A stretch of 64,000 nucleotides of DNA from Pedococcus dokdonensis (lineage in GTDB: Bacteria > Actinomycetota > Actinomycetes > Actinomycetales > Dermatophilaceae). This document shows, piece after piece, positions 15,680 through 25,341 of this stretch; the stretch's first letter is position 1, and each line of letters opens with the position of its first letter. Under the pieces are notes generated by a model that saw nothing but the letters and a program-made list of their open reading frames with translations, was not told where the DNA came from and searched no databases. Location of the stretch: positions 2,790,001-2,854,000 of the forward strand of contig NZ_LT629711.1 in the NCBI RefSeq assembly GCF_900104525.1, given 5' to 3'. The translations under genes were made by a program, and so were the position numbers.

Positions 15680-17773
15680 TCAGGGGGCCGTGAGCTCGCG
15701 GGCCAGGGCGGGTGGCATGTAGTCGTAGCGGACGAAGCTGCGGGTGAAGCTGCCGGTGCCGTGCGAGACCGACCGCAGGTCGACCGGGTAGCGAGCCAGC
15801 TCGTGAGCGGGGACCTCGGCGTGGATCACGGTGCGGCCGGCGACCTCGGCCGGCTCGGTGCCGTGCACCTGACCACGACGCCCTCGCAGGTCAGCCAGGA
15901 CCCCGCCGACGGCGTCGTCGCCGACCTCGATGTGCACCTCGTCGACCGGTTCGAGCATCGCCACCGTCGAGTCGTTGGCCGCCTCGCGCAAGGCCATCCC
16001 GGCGGCGGTCTGGAAGGCCATGTCCGAGGAGTCGACCGAGTGGGCCTTGCCGTCGACGAGCGTGATCCGCACGTCCACGACCGGGTAGCCGGCCAGCACC
16101 CCCTTCTCGAGCTGGTGCCGTGCGCCCTTCTCCACCGACGGGATGAAGTTGCGGGGCACTGCGCCACCCACGACCTTGTCGACGAACTCGATCCCGGCGC
16201 CACGCTCGAGCGGCTCGATCTCGAGGTGGCAGACCGCGTACTGGCCGTGCCCCCCGGACTGCTTCACGAGCCGGCCCTGCACCTTGGTCGGCCGCACGAA
16301 CGTCTCACGCAACGAGGTGCGGACCGGTTCGACCTCGACAGCCACGTGGTAGCGGGAGTCGAGCGTGCCGATCAGCTGGTCGACGTGCGCCGGACCCATG
16401 GCCCACAGCACCAGCTGGTGGGTCTCGGCGTTGTGCTCGAGGCGCATCGTCACGTCCTCGGCGACGAGGCGCTGGAGTGCGCTGGCGAGCTTGTCCTCGT
16501 CACCCTTGGACTTGGCGTGGATCGCCACCGGCAGCAGCGGGTTGGGCAGCAGCCAGGGCTCCACCAGGGCCGGCTTCTCCTTGCGGGACAGGGTGTCCGA
16601 GGTCTCCGCGCCCGCCAGCTTGGCGACCACGACCACGTCGCCGGCGATGCCCGCGGAGCGGGGTCGGGTCTCGTCACCGACCGGGGCGGCGAGCGGGCCG
16701 ATCCGTTCGTCGTCGGTGTCGTGGTCGGCGTGCTCGTCGACGAGGTGGCTCGCGAAGTGCTGGAGGTGACCCGAGATGTGCACCGGCTCGTCAGGTCGCA
16801 AGGTCCCCGAGAAGACCCGCACCAGCGACTGCCGACCGACGAACGGATCGGTCGTCGTGTGGACCACCTCGGCCACGAGCGGCCCGGCCGGGTCGCACGT
16901 CACGGCGCCGAAGTCGCCGCCCGCGGGGGTGTAGACGGTCGGCACCGCGGCGCCGACCGGTGAGGGAAAGCCCTTCTCGCACAGCTCCAGGAGCGCCTCG
17001 ACCCCGACGCCGTTCGGTGCGTGGGTGGGCAGGACCGGGAAGAACCGTGCGGTCGCGATCGCCAGTCGCAGGTCGGCGGAGACCGCCTCGGTGTCCACCT
17101 CCTCACCCCCCAGATAGCGCTCGAGGAGCCCTTCGTCCTCGGACTCCTCGATCACCGACTCGATCAGCTCGCCGCGCTGGGCGTCGATCAGCTCGCCCTC
17201 GTCGGTGGTGGGCTCGCGGTCGACGTCACCACCTCCCGACCGCTCGGTGACGGTGCGCCGCAACAGGTTCAACAGACCGGTGACCGTTCCGTCGACGATG
17301 AGTGGCAGCGCCAGCGGCTCCGCGTCGCCGAACGCGCGTTGGCACCCGTCAACGGTCGACTCGAAGTCCGCCCGCGCCTGCTCGAGCCGCGTGACGGCGA
17401 CCGCCCGCGGCATACCGAGCACATCGCACTCGCGCCACAGCAGCCGGGTCGGTTCGTCGACCCCGTCCGCGGCGGACACGACGAAGACCGCGGCGTCGGC
17501 GGCCCGCAGGCCGGCGCGCACCTCGCCCATGAAGTCGGGGTGGCCTGGGGTGTCGAGCAGGTTGAGGGTCACCTCCCCGCTCGGGATCGAGGCGGCGGTG
17601 AGCGACAGCGTCGCCGCGAGATCGCCTCCTTCACGAGCGCGGCGGCCCGGGATCCGGGCCGCCACGAGTTGCTCGAACAGTGCCGTCTTGCCGGCCCCGC
17701 TCGCTCCCACCAGGACCACGTTGCGGATCTGCTCCGGTGCGGAGGGCCCCGCGGCGTCGCTGACACGGTTCAT
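15680..17773 (-). CDS. Elongation factor G-like protein (EF-G2 type)
   Basis: The 697-residue translational GTPase has EF-G domain order: GTPase domain with P-loop GASGAGKT (23-30) and DTPGHPDFMGEV, then domain II, and domains IV-V ending in RSFVRYDYMPPALARELTAP. The G4 motif, normally NKxD, reads TRLEQA, so guanine recognition is altered. This pattern fits actinobacterial EF-G2 paralogues, which bind GTP but are reported not to replace EF-G in translocation. It stands alone rather than with str-operon genes. ATG 17773. Confidence 0.9.
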   Translation of the reverse strand: MNRVSDAAGPSAPEQIRNVVLVGASGAGKTALFEQLVAARIPGRRAREGGDLAATLSLTAASIPSGEVTLNLLDTPGHPDFMGEVRAGLRAADAAVFVVSAADGVDEPTRLLWRECDVLGMPRAVAVTRLEQARADFESTVDGCQRAFGDAEPLALPLIVDGTVTGLLNLLRRTVTERSGGGDVDREPTTDEGELIDAQRGELIESVIEESEDEGLLERYLGGEEVDTEAVSADLRLAIATARFFPVLPTHAPNGVGVEALLELCEKGFPSPVGAAVPTVYTPAGGDFGAVTCDPAGPLVAEVVHTTTDPFVGRQSLVRVFSGTLRPDEPVHISGHLQHFASHLVDEHADHDTDDERIGPLAAPVGDETRPRSAGIAGDVVVVAKLAGAETSDTLSRKEKPALVEPWLLPNPLLPVAIHAKSKGDEDKLASALQRLVAEDVTMRLEHNAETHQLVLWAMGPAHVDQLIGTLDSRYHVAVEVEPVRTSLRETFVRPTKVQGRLVKQSGGHGQYAVCHLEIEPLERGAGIEFVDKVVGGAVPRNFIPSVEKGARHQLEKGVLAGYPVVDVRITLVDGKAHSVDSSDMAFQTAAGMALREAANDSTVAMLEPVDEVHIEVGDDAVGGVLADLRGRRGQVHGTEPAEVAGRTVIHAEVPAHELARYPVDLRSVSHGTGSFTRSFVRYDYMPPALARELTAP

Positions 17774-17812
17774 GGGCTCACCCTGCTCCCGTCGCCAGCG
17801 CGCCGCAAGGGG

Positions 17813-17860
17813 TCTCGTCGGGGCCTGAGCCTGCCGCGAAGTTCGACAGTCCCGATGAGA
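17813..17860 (-). terminator. Hairpin after the ECF importer gene
   Basis: TCTCGTCGGG (17813-17822) and CCCGATGAGA (17851-17860) form a 10-bp stem with one mismatch, 6 bp beyond the stop of the ECF gene. Terminator role inferred. Confidence 0.45.
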
Positions 17861-17866
17861 CAGAGA

Positions 17867-20125
17867 TCAGCGGACGAACAGCGCGACAGCCAGGGGCACC
17901 AGGCTGGCGACGACGACCAGCCCGTCCGCCGGTCGCCACGGCGCGGTGGCCGCCCACGTGCGTCGGTATGCCGTGGCGAAGCCCCTCGCGTCCATGGCCA
18001 CCGCGAGCGCGGCGGCGGCTTGCAGGGACCGGACGAGCATGCCGATGGTGAGCGCCCACGCCTCGCGGGCCAACGACACCGCAGACCTGCGCGAGGGGCC
18101 GATGCCGCGCACCCGACGGGCGCGGGCGATCTCCGACCAGATCTCGCCGAACGTGTGGATCCGTTGCAGCGCAGCGGAGAGCGCGACGACCGGTCGGGCC
18201 GGGAGGTGCAGCCGCTGGGCCAGGTGGTCGCCCAGAGCATCCGCGTCGATGTGGGGCACCAGCACCGCGGACGGGAAGACGATGATGAGGACGCGCAGGG
18301 CCGCGGTGGCTGCGAGGCCGACGTCGTGACCCCCGAGCAGCCAGGTCGACCAGGCGACCGAGACCGACGCGACCAGCCCGGGTGAGAGCCTCAGCAGGAC
18401 CGCCCGCAGCCGTCCGCGTGGGCGCGGCCCGCTCCCGGTCGAGGTCAGGCCGACCAGGGCCAGGAGCACCTGCGTGCCGAGGACGGCGAGGCTGACCTGC
18501 CAGTGCGGCGAGACGATCCCGGCCGGCACCGCGAGCATGGCGCCCAGCAGCAGCGACAACGGACCTGCGTGCGCGACCAGTGGGCGGCGCGCCGCGGGCT
18601 CGGTGGGCGGCTGCGCCGGCCGGGTGAGGGTCGTCACCCGGTCGGCCGCGGCGACCACCGCATCGTCATGGGTGGACACGACCACGGCCGAGCCGGCGTC
18701 GCGCAGCGTGTCGAGGATCCCCGTCACCGCCGCCCAGGTGAGGCGGTCCTGCCCGACGGTGGGTTCGTCGGCCAGCAGGACGGCGGGCTGGTGCACCACT
18801 GCGGAGGCCATCGCGAGACGACGCTGCTCACCTCCGGAGAGGTGGCGCGGGTCGGCGTTCTCGAGGTGGGCGAGGCCGAGGAGGTCCAGCAGCGCCCGGG
18901 CGCGGGACAGCGCCTCGGACTCGACCAGCCCGACCGCACGCGAGGTCGTCATGACCTCGTCGAGGACGGTGTGGGCGACGATCGTCGAGCTGGCCCACTG
19001 CGGCACCCACGCCAGCCGTTCGGCGAGGTCGGTGGTCGACCAGCGGCGCGGGTCCCGCACGTCGTCGACGGCGAGGTCGGGGTGTGCTCGCACCTGGCCG
19101 CCGTCGACGGCCAGGAGCCCACCCAGGGCGAGCAGGAGGGTCGACTTGCCCGAGCCGCTCGGACCGACCAGCGCCTGCAGCTGCCCGGCCCGGGCGTCGA
19201 GGTCCTGATCCTGCACGGCGACCGTGGTACGGCTCGACCCGTCGAGCCGTCGAACGGTCCTGGTCACGGTGACCGAGCGCCCCTGGTCGGCGACGATGTT
19301 GGCGCCGAGCACCGCTGCCCCGAACGTCCCGACCGGCACCCTCCGCGGTGTCGGGTCCGGTCGCCCGGGCACCCAGATCCCCTGCGCCACCAGCTCGTCC
19401 CCGCGTTCGTCGAGCACCCGCTGAGGCGGGCCGTCTGCCGTGACCCGACCCACCGTGTCGAGCACGACGAGACGGTCGGCGAAGTCCAGCCACGGACCGA
19501 GCCGGTGCTCCACCACCACCGTGGTGAGGCGTCGGGCCCGGACGGCCACCTCGACGCTGGCCCGGACCGAGGCAGCACTCTCGGGGTCGAGCATGGCGGT
19601 GGGCTCGTCGAGCAGCAGCAGGGTCGGCTCGAGCGCCAGCGCACCGGCCAGCGCGAGCCGCTGTTGCTCCCCGCCCGACAGCGCGCTGGTCGGGGTGTCC
19701 GTCGGCATCCCGAGCCGCACGGCGGCCAGCGCCGCGGCGACGCGCGCGGGCATTTCCGCCCGCGGCACACCGATGTTCTCCAGGCCGAACGCGACGTCCC
19801 GGCCGATCGTCGCGGACACCACGCCGGCACCCGGTTCCTGGAGCACCAGGCCCACGGCGCCGGCCCGGTCGCCCGGGGGCGCGCCGTCGAGGCGCACCGT
19901 CCCCGCGAGCTCGCCGGCGTCGGCGGTCCCGAGGACACCGGCGAGCCCACGCAGGAGCGTGGACTTGCCGGCGCCGCTCGGGCCCACGAGCAGGACGCGC
20001 TGACCCGGCGGCAGGTCCAGTGACAGGTCGGCCAGGACCGGCGACCGCCGACCGTACGGTCGCCAGGTCAGCCCGTCGACGACGACGTGACCCGGCCGCT
20101 CCGGGACGGGTGGCGCGTCAGACAG
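17867..20125 (-). CDS. ECF transporter: two ATPases fused to the T (CbiQ-like) permease, YkoDC-type
   Basis: The roughly 752-residue protein fuses all energising parts of an ECF importer. ATPase 1 has Walker A GPSGAGKST, signature LSGGEQQR and LLLDEPTAMLD; ATPase 2 has GPSGSGKST, LSGGEQRR and LLADEPTVGQD; a T component of several membrane helices follows from about residue 540 and ends in LVVVASLVPLAVALFVR. It should power uptake by the S component at 20118. No ATG, GTG or TTG lies in frame between the S-gene end and GTG 19987, which is already inside Walker A. CTG 20125, overlapping that gene's stop, gives MSDAPPVPERPGHVVVDGLT and is the probable start. Confidence 0.9.
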   Translation of the reverse strand: MSDAPPVPERPGHVVVDGLTWRPYGRRSPVLADLSLDLPPGQRVLLVGPSGAGKSTLLRGLAGVLGTADAGELAGTVRLDGAPPGDRAGAVGLVLQEPGAGVVSATIGRDVAFGLENIGVPRAEMPARVAAALAAVRLGMPTDTPTSALSGGEQQRLALAGALALEPTLLLLDEPTAMLDPESAASVRASVEVAVRARRLTTVVVEHRLGPWLDFADRLVVLDTVGRVTADGPPQRVLDERGDELVAQGIWVPGRPDPTPRRVPVGTFGAAVLGANIVADQGRSVTVTRTVRRLDGSSRTTVAVQDQDLDARAGQLQALVGPSGSGKSTLLLALGGLLAVDGGQVRAHPDLAVDDVRDPRRWSTTDLAERLAWVPQWASSTIVAHTVLDEVMTTSRAVGLVESEALSRARALLDLLGLAHLENADPRHLSGGEQRRLAMASAVVHQPAVLLADEPTVGQDRLTWAAVTGILDTLRDAGSAVVVSTHDDAVVAAADRVTTLTRPAQPPTEPAARRPLVAHAGPLSLLLGAMLAVPAGIVSPHWQVSLAVLGTQVLLALVGLTSTGSGPRPRGRLRAVLLRLSPGLVASVSVAWSTWLLGGHDVGLAATAALRVLIIVFPSAVLVPHIDADALGDHLAQRLHLPARPVVALSAALQRIHTFGEIWSEIARARRVRGIGPSRRSAVSLAREAWALTIGMLVRSLQAAAALAVAMDARGFATAYRRTWAATAPWRPADGLVVVASLVPLAVALFVR

Positions 20126-20834
20126 CGCCGCGCTCCCTGACTTCCTGCCCGGCGGGGAAGGCGCCCAGACCGCCAGCCCGGGCGAGCGCCTTGGTCAGGG
20201 CCCAACCACCCGCGCCGGCGACGACGGCACCCGAGACGACCATGATCGCGCCGTACGCGAGCTTCCAGCCGAACGACCAGTCCTTGGTCCAGGTGAACCA
20301 CTCGTAGACGGCTTCGAGCGGTGCGGCGAGCGCACCGGCGAACACGGCGGCCCCGAGCCCGAAGGCGCCGTAGCCGAAGACCAGGAAGGCGGCCTCCGCG
20401 CCCAGCCCCTGGAGCAGGCCGCTCAGCAGCCCGCTGGCACCGTAGGTGTTGCCGATCAGCATGGCCACGAGCGCGGCGACGAACTCGCAGAACAGCGCGG
20501 CGCCGGGCCGCCGGATGACCAGGCCGCCGACCACACCGGCCAGGAACCACGGCCCGGCGAAGAGCCCCCACAGGGGCTGGAACCCGAAGCTGAGCCCGCT
20601 CACGAACGGGCTGTTGTAGAACGCGTCGTAGCCCCAGTAGGCGACGCCGAACGCGACGGCGAGGAAGGTCACCGTCAGCAGGTCGACGGTGCGCCAGCCG
20701 AACAGCGGTGCGGTCGCCCGGATGCTCCCGCGCCGGGCGGGCGCCGAGGGGACGCCGGCCGAGGCGGCCGGGTCGGCCGGGGTGGTCGGGGTGGTGGTCT
20801 CGGCCGAGCCGGCCGGGGTGTTGGTGGTGCTCAT
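20118..20834 (-). CDS. ECF transporter S component, YkoE family (thiamine/HMP precursor)
   Basis: The 238-residue protein has a Thr/Pro/Ala-rich N-terminus (about 1-45) and then six hydrophobic segments beginning GWRTVDLLTVTFLAVAFGVA and including FCEFVAALVAMLIGNTYGAS. YkoE proteins bind hydroxymethylpyrimidine or related thiamine precursors in the membrane. The TPP riboswitch just upstream strongly supports this assignment. ATG 20834 has GGGAGAAG upstream and is preferred to a longer frame that enters the leader. Confidence 0.9.
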   Translation of the reverse strand: MSTTNTPAGSAETTTPTTPADPAASAGVPSAPARRGSIRATAPLFGWRTVDLLTVTFLAVAFGVAYWGYDAFYNSPFVSGLSFGFQPLWGLFAGPWFLAGVVGGLVIRRPGAALFCEFVAALVAMLIGNTYGASGLLSGLLQGLGAEAAFLVFGYGAFGLGAAVFAGALAAPLEAVYEWFTWTKDWSFGWKLAYGAIMVVSGAVVAGAGGWALTKALARAGGLGAFPAGQEVRERGAV

Positions 20835-20894
20835 GTGTTCTTCTCCCGTGGAATCCGGTGGATACCTCGGGGAGACAGCTGCCGGGACGAGGGG

Positions 20895-20925
20895 CACCTG
20901 TGGTGGCGCACTCGCCCGACAGGTG
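20895..20925 (-). terminator. Expression-platform hairpin of the TPP riboswitch
   Basis: CACCTGT and ACAGGTG form a 7-bp stem between the aptamer and the YkoE start. It could act as terminator or sequester translation signals when thiamine pyrophosphate is bound; which one cannot be told from sequence alone. Confidence 0.5.
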
Positions 20926-20937
20926 TCTGAGATCTCG

Positions 20938-21018
20938 ACTCCCTACGCCGGTGCGAACCGGATCAGGTGTGAGGGTCTGCGGTCTCCCGCACTCTCAGCG
21001 CTCGCGCGCTCCCCTGTC
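20938..21018 (-). ncRNA. TPP (THI-box) riboswitch
   Basis: On the minus strand the leader has the conserved blocks in order: AGGGGAGC (about 21016-21009), GCTGAGAG (20999-20992), AGACCCTC, ACCTGATCCGG (about 20968-20958) and CGGCGTAGGGA (20950-20940). These match the thiamine-pyrophosphate aptamer P2/P4 core. It should switch off the YkoE/YkoDC importer when TPP is abundant. Confidence 0.93.
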
Positions 21019-21148
21019 GTTACGCGTCGAAGACTACTCCCTCGTGTGACAGGGTGGAGCCGCAGGTGAGTGGGAGTTTGGCGCGCCCCGCCCGTGGGCA
21101 GGACGTCACCAGCCCCGATCAGCAGCCGACAGGACGGAGACGGACGAC

Positions 21149-21427
21149 ATGGGACCACTGGTGTGGAGAGTGCTCGGGACCGGGTCCGCGATCCTCGCGG
21201 GTGTCGTCGCCAACAAGCTCGTCACGACGGCGTGGAAGAAGGCCGGGCGCGACGCGGTGGTCGACCCGCGTGACCCCCGCACCCCGTGGAAGGACGCCAT
21301 CGCCTTCGCCGCCCTCACCGGCCTGGCCGCGGGCGCAGCCAAGGTCATCGCCACCCGCAAGGCGGCCGAGTACTACCAGAAGTCGGCCGGCCACCTGCCT
21401 AAGGCCATGCAGGAGGGCGACGCCTGA
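21149..21427 (+). CDS. DUF4235 family small membrane protein
   Basis: The 92-residue protein starts MGPLVWRVLGTGSAILAGVV, has two hydrophobic helices (about 4-24 and 50-66) and the family-typical KLVTTAWKKAGRDAV and DPRTPWKDAIAFAALTG, and ends in a charged tail. A GGAGACGG precedes ATG 21149. Function unknown. It is divergent from the TPP-regulated importer and converges on hutI. Confidence 0.8.
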   Translation: MGPLVWRVLGTGSAILAGVVANKLVTTAWKKAGRDAVVDPRDPRTPWKDAIAFAALTGLAAGAAKVIATRKAAEYYQKSAGHLPKAMQEGDA

Positions 21428-21445
21428 TTCGGCCCCTCCGCCGTG

Positions 21446-21463
21446 AGGGCCGGTCCCGGCCCT
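21446..21463. terminator. Hairpin between DUF4235 and hutI
   Basis: AGGGCCG and CGGCCCT pair around a 4-nt loop, at the convergent junction. Confidence 0.5.
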
Positions 21464-22652
21464 ACAGGTCGAGAGCGCGCGCGATCGGCACACCTGCCCG
21501 GTAGGACAGGTGCACGTGCGAGGGCGCGTCGAGCATCGTCAGGTCGGCCCGCGCGCCGACCTCGATGCGCCCGATGTCGTTGCGCCGCAGCGATTTCGCC
21601 GAACCGACGGTGGCCGCCAGGACTGCCTCACCGGGCGTCAGACCCATCTCCCGCACGGCGAGCGCGATGACGAACGGCATCGACGACGAGTAGCAGGTGC
21701 CCGGGTTGCAGTCGGTCGCGAGCGCGATCGAGACCCCTGCCCGGAGCAGCCCCGCGGCATCGGGGTAGGGCGAACGGGTCGAGAACTCCACGCCCGGCAG
21801 CAGGGTGGCCACCGTGGTGTCGGAGGCGCCGACCAGTGCCTCGATGTCGGCGGCGGACAGGAAGGTGCAGTGGTCGACACTGGCCGCGCCGAGCTCGACG
21901 GCGAGCCGCACCCCCGGCCCGTGCCCGAGCTGGTTGCCGTGCACCCGCAGCCCGAGGCCGGCCTGCCGCCCGGCCACCAGCACGGAGCGCGCCTCGTCCT
22001 CGGTGAAGGCGTGCTGCGAGTGCGGCTCGCAGAAGACGTCGACCCACTTCGCGTGCGGAGCGGCCGCGGCCAGCATCGGCCCGGTGACCAGCTCGAGGTA
22101 TGCCGCGCGGTCGCCCGCGTGCTCGGGGGGCACCACGTGCGCGCCGAGGAAGGTCGTCTCGGGGGTGTGCTCCCGGGCGATGCGCAGGGCTCGCGCCTCG
22201 TCCGCCACGGTGAGTCCGTAGCCGCTCTTGATCTCGACGGTAGTGGTGCCCTGCGCTCGCATCTCCGCGACCCGGGCAGCCACCAGCGCACGCAGCTGGT
22301 CGTCTGACGCCGCGCGCGTCGCCGCGACGGAGACCCCGATCCCGCCACCGTCGTAGGGGGTGCCGGCCATCCGGGCAGCGAACTCGTCACCACGGTCACC
22401 GGCGAAGACGAGGTGGGCGTGGGAGTCGACGAAACCCGGGAGCACCGCGCGACCGTCGACGTCGACGACGCGGTCGGCGGCCGGAGCCTGCGCCGCCGGC
22501 CCCACCCAGGCGATCAGACCGGCCTCGACGACGACCGCGGCGTCATGCCGCAGGCCCAGGCCGTCAGGGGTGCTGCCGTCGCAGGTCACCAGCTCGCCGA
22601 TGCCGGTGACGAGGGTGCTGCCGAGCTCCTGGGAGTCGGTGGTCGCGCTCAC
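21462..22652 (-). CDS. hutI: HutI, imidazolonepropionase
   Basis: The 396-residue amidohydrolase opens 4-imidazolone-5-propanoate to N-formimidoyl-L-glutamate, step three of histidine breakdown. Metal-site motifs are visible: [48 protein letters not shown] and the Asp in [16 protein letters not shown]. The GTG start overlaps the hutF stop (GTGA), so it is the last gene of a coupled hut module. Confidence 0.95.
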   Translation of the reverse strand: MSATTDSQELGSTLVTGIGELVTCDGSTPDGLGLRHDAAVVVEAGLIAWVGPAAQAPAADRVVDVDGRAVLPGFVDSHAHLVFAGDRGDEFAARMAGTPYDGGGIGVSVAATRAASDDQLRALVAARVAEMRAQGTTTVEIKSGYGLTVADEARALRIAREHTPETTFLGAHVVPPEHAGDRAAYLELVTGPMLAAAAPHAKWVDVFCEPHSQHAFTEDEARSVLVAGRQAGLGLRVHGNQLGHGPGVRLAVELGAASVDHCTFLSAADIEALVGASDTTVATLLPGVEFSTRSPYPDAAGLLRAGVSIALATDCNPGTCYSSSMPFVIALAVREMGLTPGEAVLAATVGSAKSLRRNDIGRIEVGARADLTMLDAPSHVHLSYRAGVPIARALDL

Positions 22653-23986
22653 TGGTGGTCCCGCACGTCGGCGAGTGCCCTGCCGAGCAGGGCCGCCACG
22701 TCGCCCAGGCGGTGCCGCCCCGACTCCACGACGGCCTGCCCACCGACCACGACCGTGTCGACGTCGGATCGCGTTGCGCTGTAGAGGATCTGGCCGGCCT
22801 TGGCGCCCGTGGTGTTGACCGTGTCGGTGCGGACGACGACGAAGTCGGCCGCCGAGCCGTCCGCGATCGTTCCGGCGTCGGACCAGCCGAGGCTGCGGTA
22901 GCCGTCGACGGAGGCGGCGGTCATCAGCTCGTCGGGGGTGAACCGGCCGCGCTCGTTGCTCGCGAGCCGCTCGTGCATCTCCAGCCCCCGGACCTCCTCG
23001 AACGGGTCGATGACCGCGTGCTGGTCGGAGCCGAGCGAGATCCGCGCACCGGCCTCCACGAGGGCACGGGCCGGGCCGATCCCGTCGGCGAGGTCGCGCT
23101 CCGTGGTGGGGCAGAAGCACGCCGTCGAGGCGGACCCACCGAGCAGCTCGATGTCGTGGTCGCTCAGGTGCGTGGCGTGCACCGCGCTGAACCGCTCGCC
23201 GAGCAGGCCCGCCTCGTCGAGCAGCTCGGTGGGAGTGGCGCCGTAGTACATCTGGGTGGCGAGGTTCTCGGCCGGTTGCTCGCTGACGTGGGCGTGCACG
23301 GTCCGGCCCCGGGTGACCTCGGCCATCGCCCGCAGCGCGTCGCGGGGGACCGCCCGGACCGAGTGCACGGCCGACCCGATGCGGGTCGTCGCGTCGGGGC
23401 TGAGCGCGGCGACGCGCGCCGCCCAGCGGTCGACGTCGCCGTCGGTGAAGCGGCGCTGCACCTCGTCGAGCGGGAGGTGCCCGTCACCCGACAGACCGCC
23501 CGCGAGGTAGCAGGTGTCGAGCAGGGTAAGCCGCAGGCCGGCCTCCTTCGCCGCCTCGACGAGAGCGGTGCCCATCGCGTTGGGGTCGGCGTACGGCCGC
23601 CCGGAGACGTCGTGGTGCAGGTAGTGGAACTCGCCCACGACCGTCGTGCCCGACAGCACCATCTCGGCGAACACCGCACGGGCGAGCGCGAAGTAGGTGT
23701 CGGGCGTGAGGTGCCGCGTCACGGCATACATCTGCTGGCGCCAGGTCCAGAAGTTGCCGCCGTCACCGTGGGTGCGGCCGCGCAGCGCGCGGTGGAAGGC
23801 ATGGCTGTGCGCGTTGGCGAGGCCGGGCAGGACCACGCCGTGCAGGCGCACGTCGCCGGCCTCGGCCCGGGCGTGCCGGTGCACGGCGGCGAAGTGGCCG
23901 TCGGTCACGTCGAACCGCACCCCGGTGGCCAGGCCCGTGGGGAGCCAGGCGTGCTCGGCCCAGTAGGTGGTCGGGCCGGCGGTCAC
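22649..23986 (-). CDS. hutF: HutF, formimidoylglutamate deiminase
   Basis: The 445-residue amidohydrolase converts formimidoylglutamate to N-formylglutamate plus ammonia. It has the zinc-site HSHAFH-type motif ([18 protein letters not shown]), [35 protein letters not shown] and [13 protein letters not shown]. Its presence means histidine is degraded by the five-step route through N-formylglutamate. GTG 23986 overlaps the stop of the amidohydrolase gene upstream (GTGA). Confidence 0.93.
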   Translation of the reverse strand: MTAGPTTYWAEHAWLPTGLATGVRFDVTDGHFAAVHRHARAEAGDVRLHGVVLPGLANAHSHAFHRALRGRTHGDGGNFWTWRQQMYAVTRHLTPDTYFALARAVFAEMVLSGTTVVGEFHYLHHDVSGRPYADPNAMGTALVEAAKEAGLRLTLLDTCYLAGGLSGDGHLPLDEVQRRFTDGDVDRWAARVAALSPDATTRIGSAVHSVRAVPRDALRAMAEVTRGRTVHAHVSEQPAENLATQMYYGATPTELLDEAGLLGERFSAVHATHLSDHDIELLGGSASTACFCPTTERDLADGIGPARALVEAGARISLGSDQHAVIDPFEEVRGLEMHERLASNERGRFTPDELMTAASVDGYRSLGWSDAGTIADGSAADFVVVRTDTVNTTGAKAGQILYSATRSDVDTVVVGGQAVVESGRHRLGDVAALLGRALADVRDHQ

Positions 23987-25191
23987 GCGGGATCCCCGGC
24001 GAGGTCCTCGAGCACGGCGGTCAACGCGGCGACGCCCTCGAGGCAGTCGGACGTCTCGGCGAACTCCTCCGGGGAGTGCGAGACGCCGGTGGGGTTGCGG
24101 ACGAAGAGCATGGCGGTCGGGATGCCGGCGTTGGCGAGGATGCCGGCGTCGTGACCGGCCCCCGTGCCCAGGACGGGTATGCCGCCGAGCCGGGTGCCCA
24201 GCCGCGCGCTCAGCGAGGCGTCGAACGGGGTGGACGGCGTCCACGACTCCTGGGTGATCTTGCCGCCGGACTGCTCGACCATGGCGGTGATGTCGGAGAC
24301 CGCTCGGCGGACGGCGCGCGGGCTCGCACCCCGCGCGTCGAGCCAGCCGGTGACCGCGCTGGGGATCGCGTTGACCCCGCCCGGCGTGACGGCGACCTTG
24401 CCGATGGTGGCGACGCAACCGTGCGTGATGGCGGCCTCGCGGGCGGCCAGCACCGCCGCGGCATACCCGAGCATCGCGTCGTGGCGGTCCTCGAGCCTGG
24501 TGGTGCCCGCGTGGTTCGCCTCGCCGACGAAGTCGAGGCGCCACCGGCCGTGCGGCCAGATGTCGCTGCCCACCGCGACGGGGTGGTCGAGGTCGACCAG
24601 GCCGCGGCCCTGCTCGACGTGCAGCTCGACGAAGCTGCCGACCCGGCGCAGGGCGTCGTCGTCACGCCCGATCTGGTGGGGGTCGCGGCCGGCCCTCTTG
24701 AGCGCCTCGGCCATCGTCGTGCCGTCGGCGTCGGTCAGGCTGCGCGCACGCCGCGCGGTCATGGCTCCGGTGATGACGCGGGAGCCCGCGCAGGCGACAC
24801 CGAAGCGGGCCCCCTCCTCGTCGACGAAGTTGACGACACCGATCGGCTTGGCCGGCTCGAAACCGTTGCTGCGCAACGAGTCCACCGCGGCCAGGGCGCT
24901 CACGACCCCCAACGGCCCGTCGAACGCCCCGCCGTCGGGGACGCTGTCGAGGTGGGAACCGGTGACCACGCCCTTCGCACCGCGGGATGCCGCCGCGTCG
25001 GGGTCACCCCACCAGGCCCACTGGTTGCCCATCCGGTCCTCGGTGAGGTCCAGCCCGCGCGCAGCGCACTCGGCGGCGAACCACTCGCGCAGGTCGTGGT
25101 CCTCGCGCGTCCACGCGAACCGCCGGTAGCCGCCGCTCTGGGCGCTGCGTCCGACCGGCTGCAGGTCGGACCACATCGACTCGAAGCTCAC
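23983..25191 (-). CDS. M20-family amidohydrolase in the hut module (annotated-as-allantoate type)
   Basis: The roughly 402-residue M20 metallopeptidase-like enzyme has GSHLDSVPDGGAFDGPLGVV, VNFVDEEGARFG, ELHVEQGRGLVD and GAGHDAGILA, typical of N-carbamoyl-L-amino-acid hydrolases and allantoate amidohydrolases. It is fused by overlap to hutF-hutI, and no HutG is visible. I infer that it removes the formyl group of N-formylglutamate, finishing the pathway, rather than acting on allantoate. GTG 25191 is chosen for the GGAGAGG upstream; a longer frame to 25266 is possible. Confidence 0.85.
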   Translation of the reverse strand: MSFESMWSDLQPVGRSAQSGGYRRFAWTREDHDLREWFAAECAARGLDLTEDRMGNQWAWWGDPDAAASRGAKGVVTGSHLDSVPDGGAFDGPLGVVSALAAVDSLRSNGFEPAKPIGVVNFVDEEGARFGVACAGSRVITGAMTARRARSLTDADGTTMAEALKRAGRDPHQIGRDDDALRRVGSFVELHVEQGRGLVDLDHPVAVGSDIWPHGRWRLDFVGEANHAGTTRLEDRHDAMLGYAAAVLAAREAAITHGCVATIGKVAVTPGGVNAIPSAVTGWLDARGASPRAVRRAVSDITAMVEQSGGKITQESWTPSTPFDASLSARLGTRLGGIPVLGTGAGHDAGILANAGIPTAMLFVRNPTGVSHSPEEFAETSDCLEGVAALTAVLEDLAGDPA

Positions 25192-25341
25192 GGCGTCCTC
25201 TCCAGCTCTGCGCACCACCGACGGCGACGCCCACGCGACGCACTGCTCAACCGGCACCGAGACCATTCCACACCAGGGTGGGCCGGCGCACGGCAGGAGT
25301 CAGGTCAATGCGTCTCGGATCCCAGACCGAGCAGGGGTGGG

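Noticed and set aside
23983..25191. Allantoin/purine degradation function
   Set aside because: No other ureide genes are present; overlap coupling with hutF-hutI points to histidine degradation.
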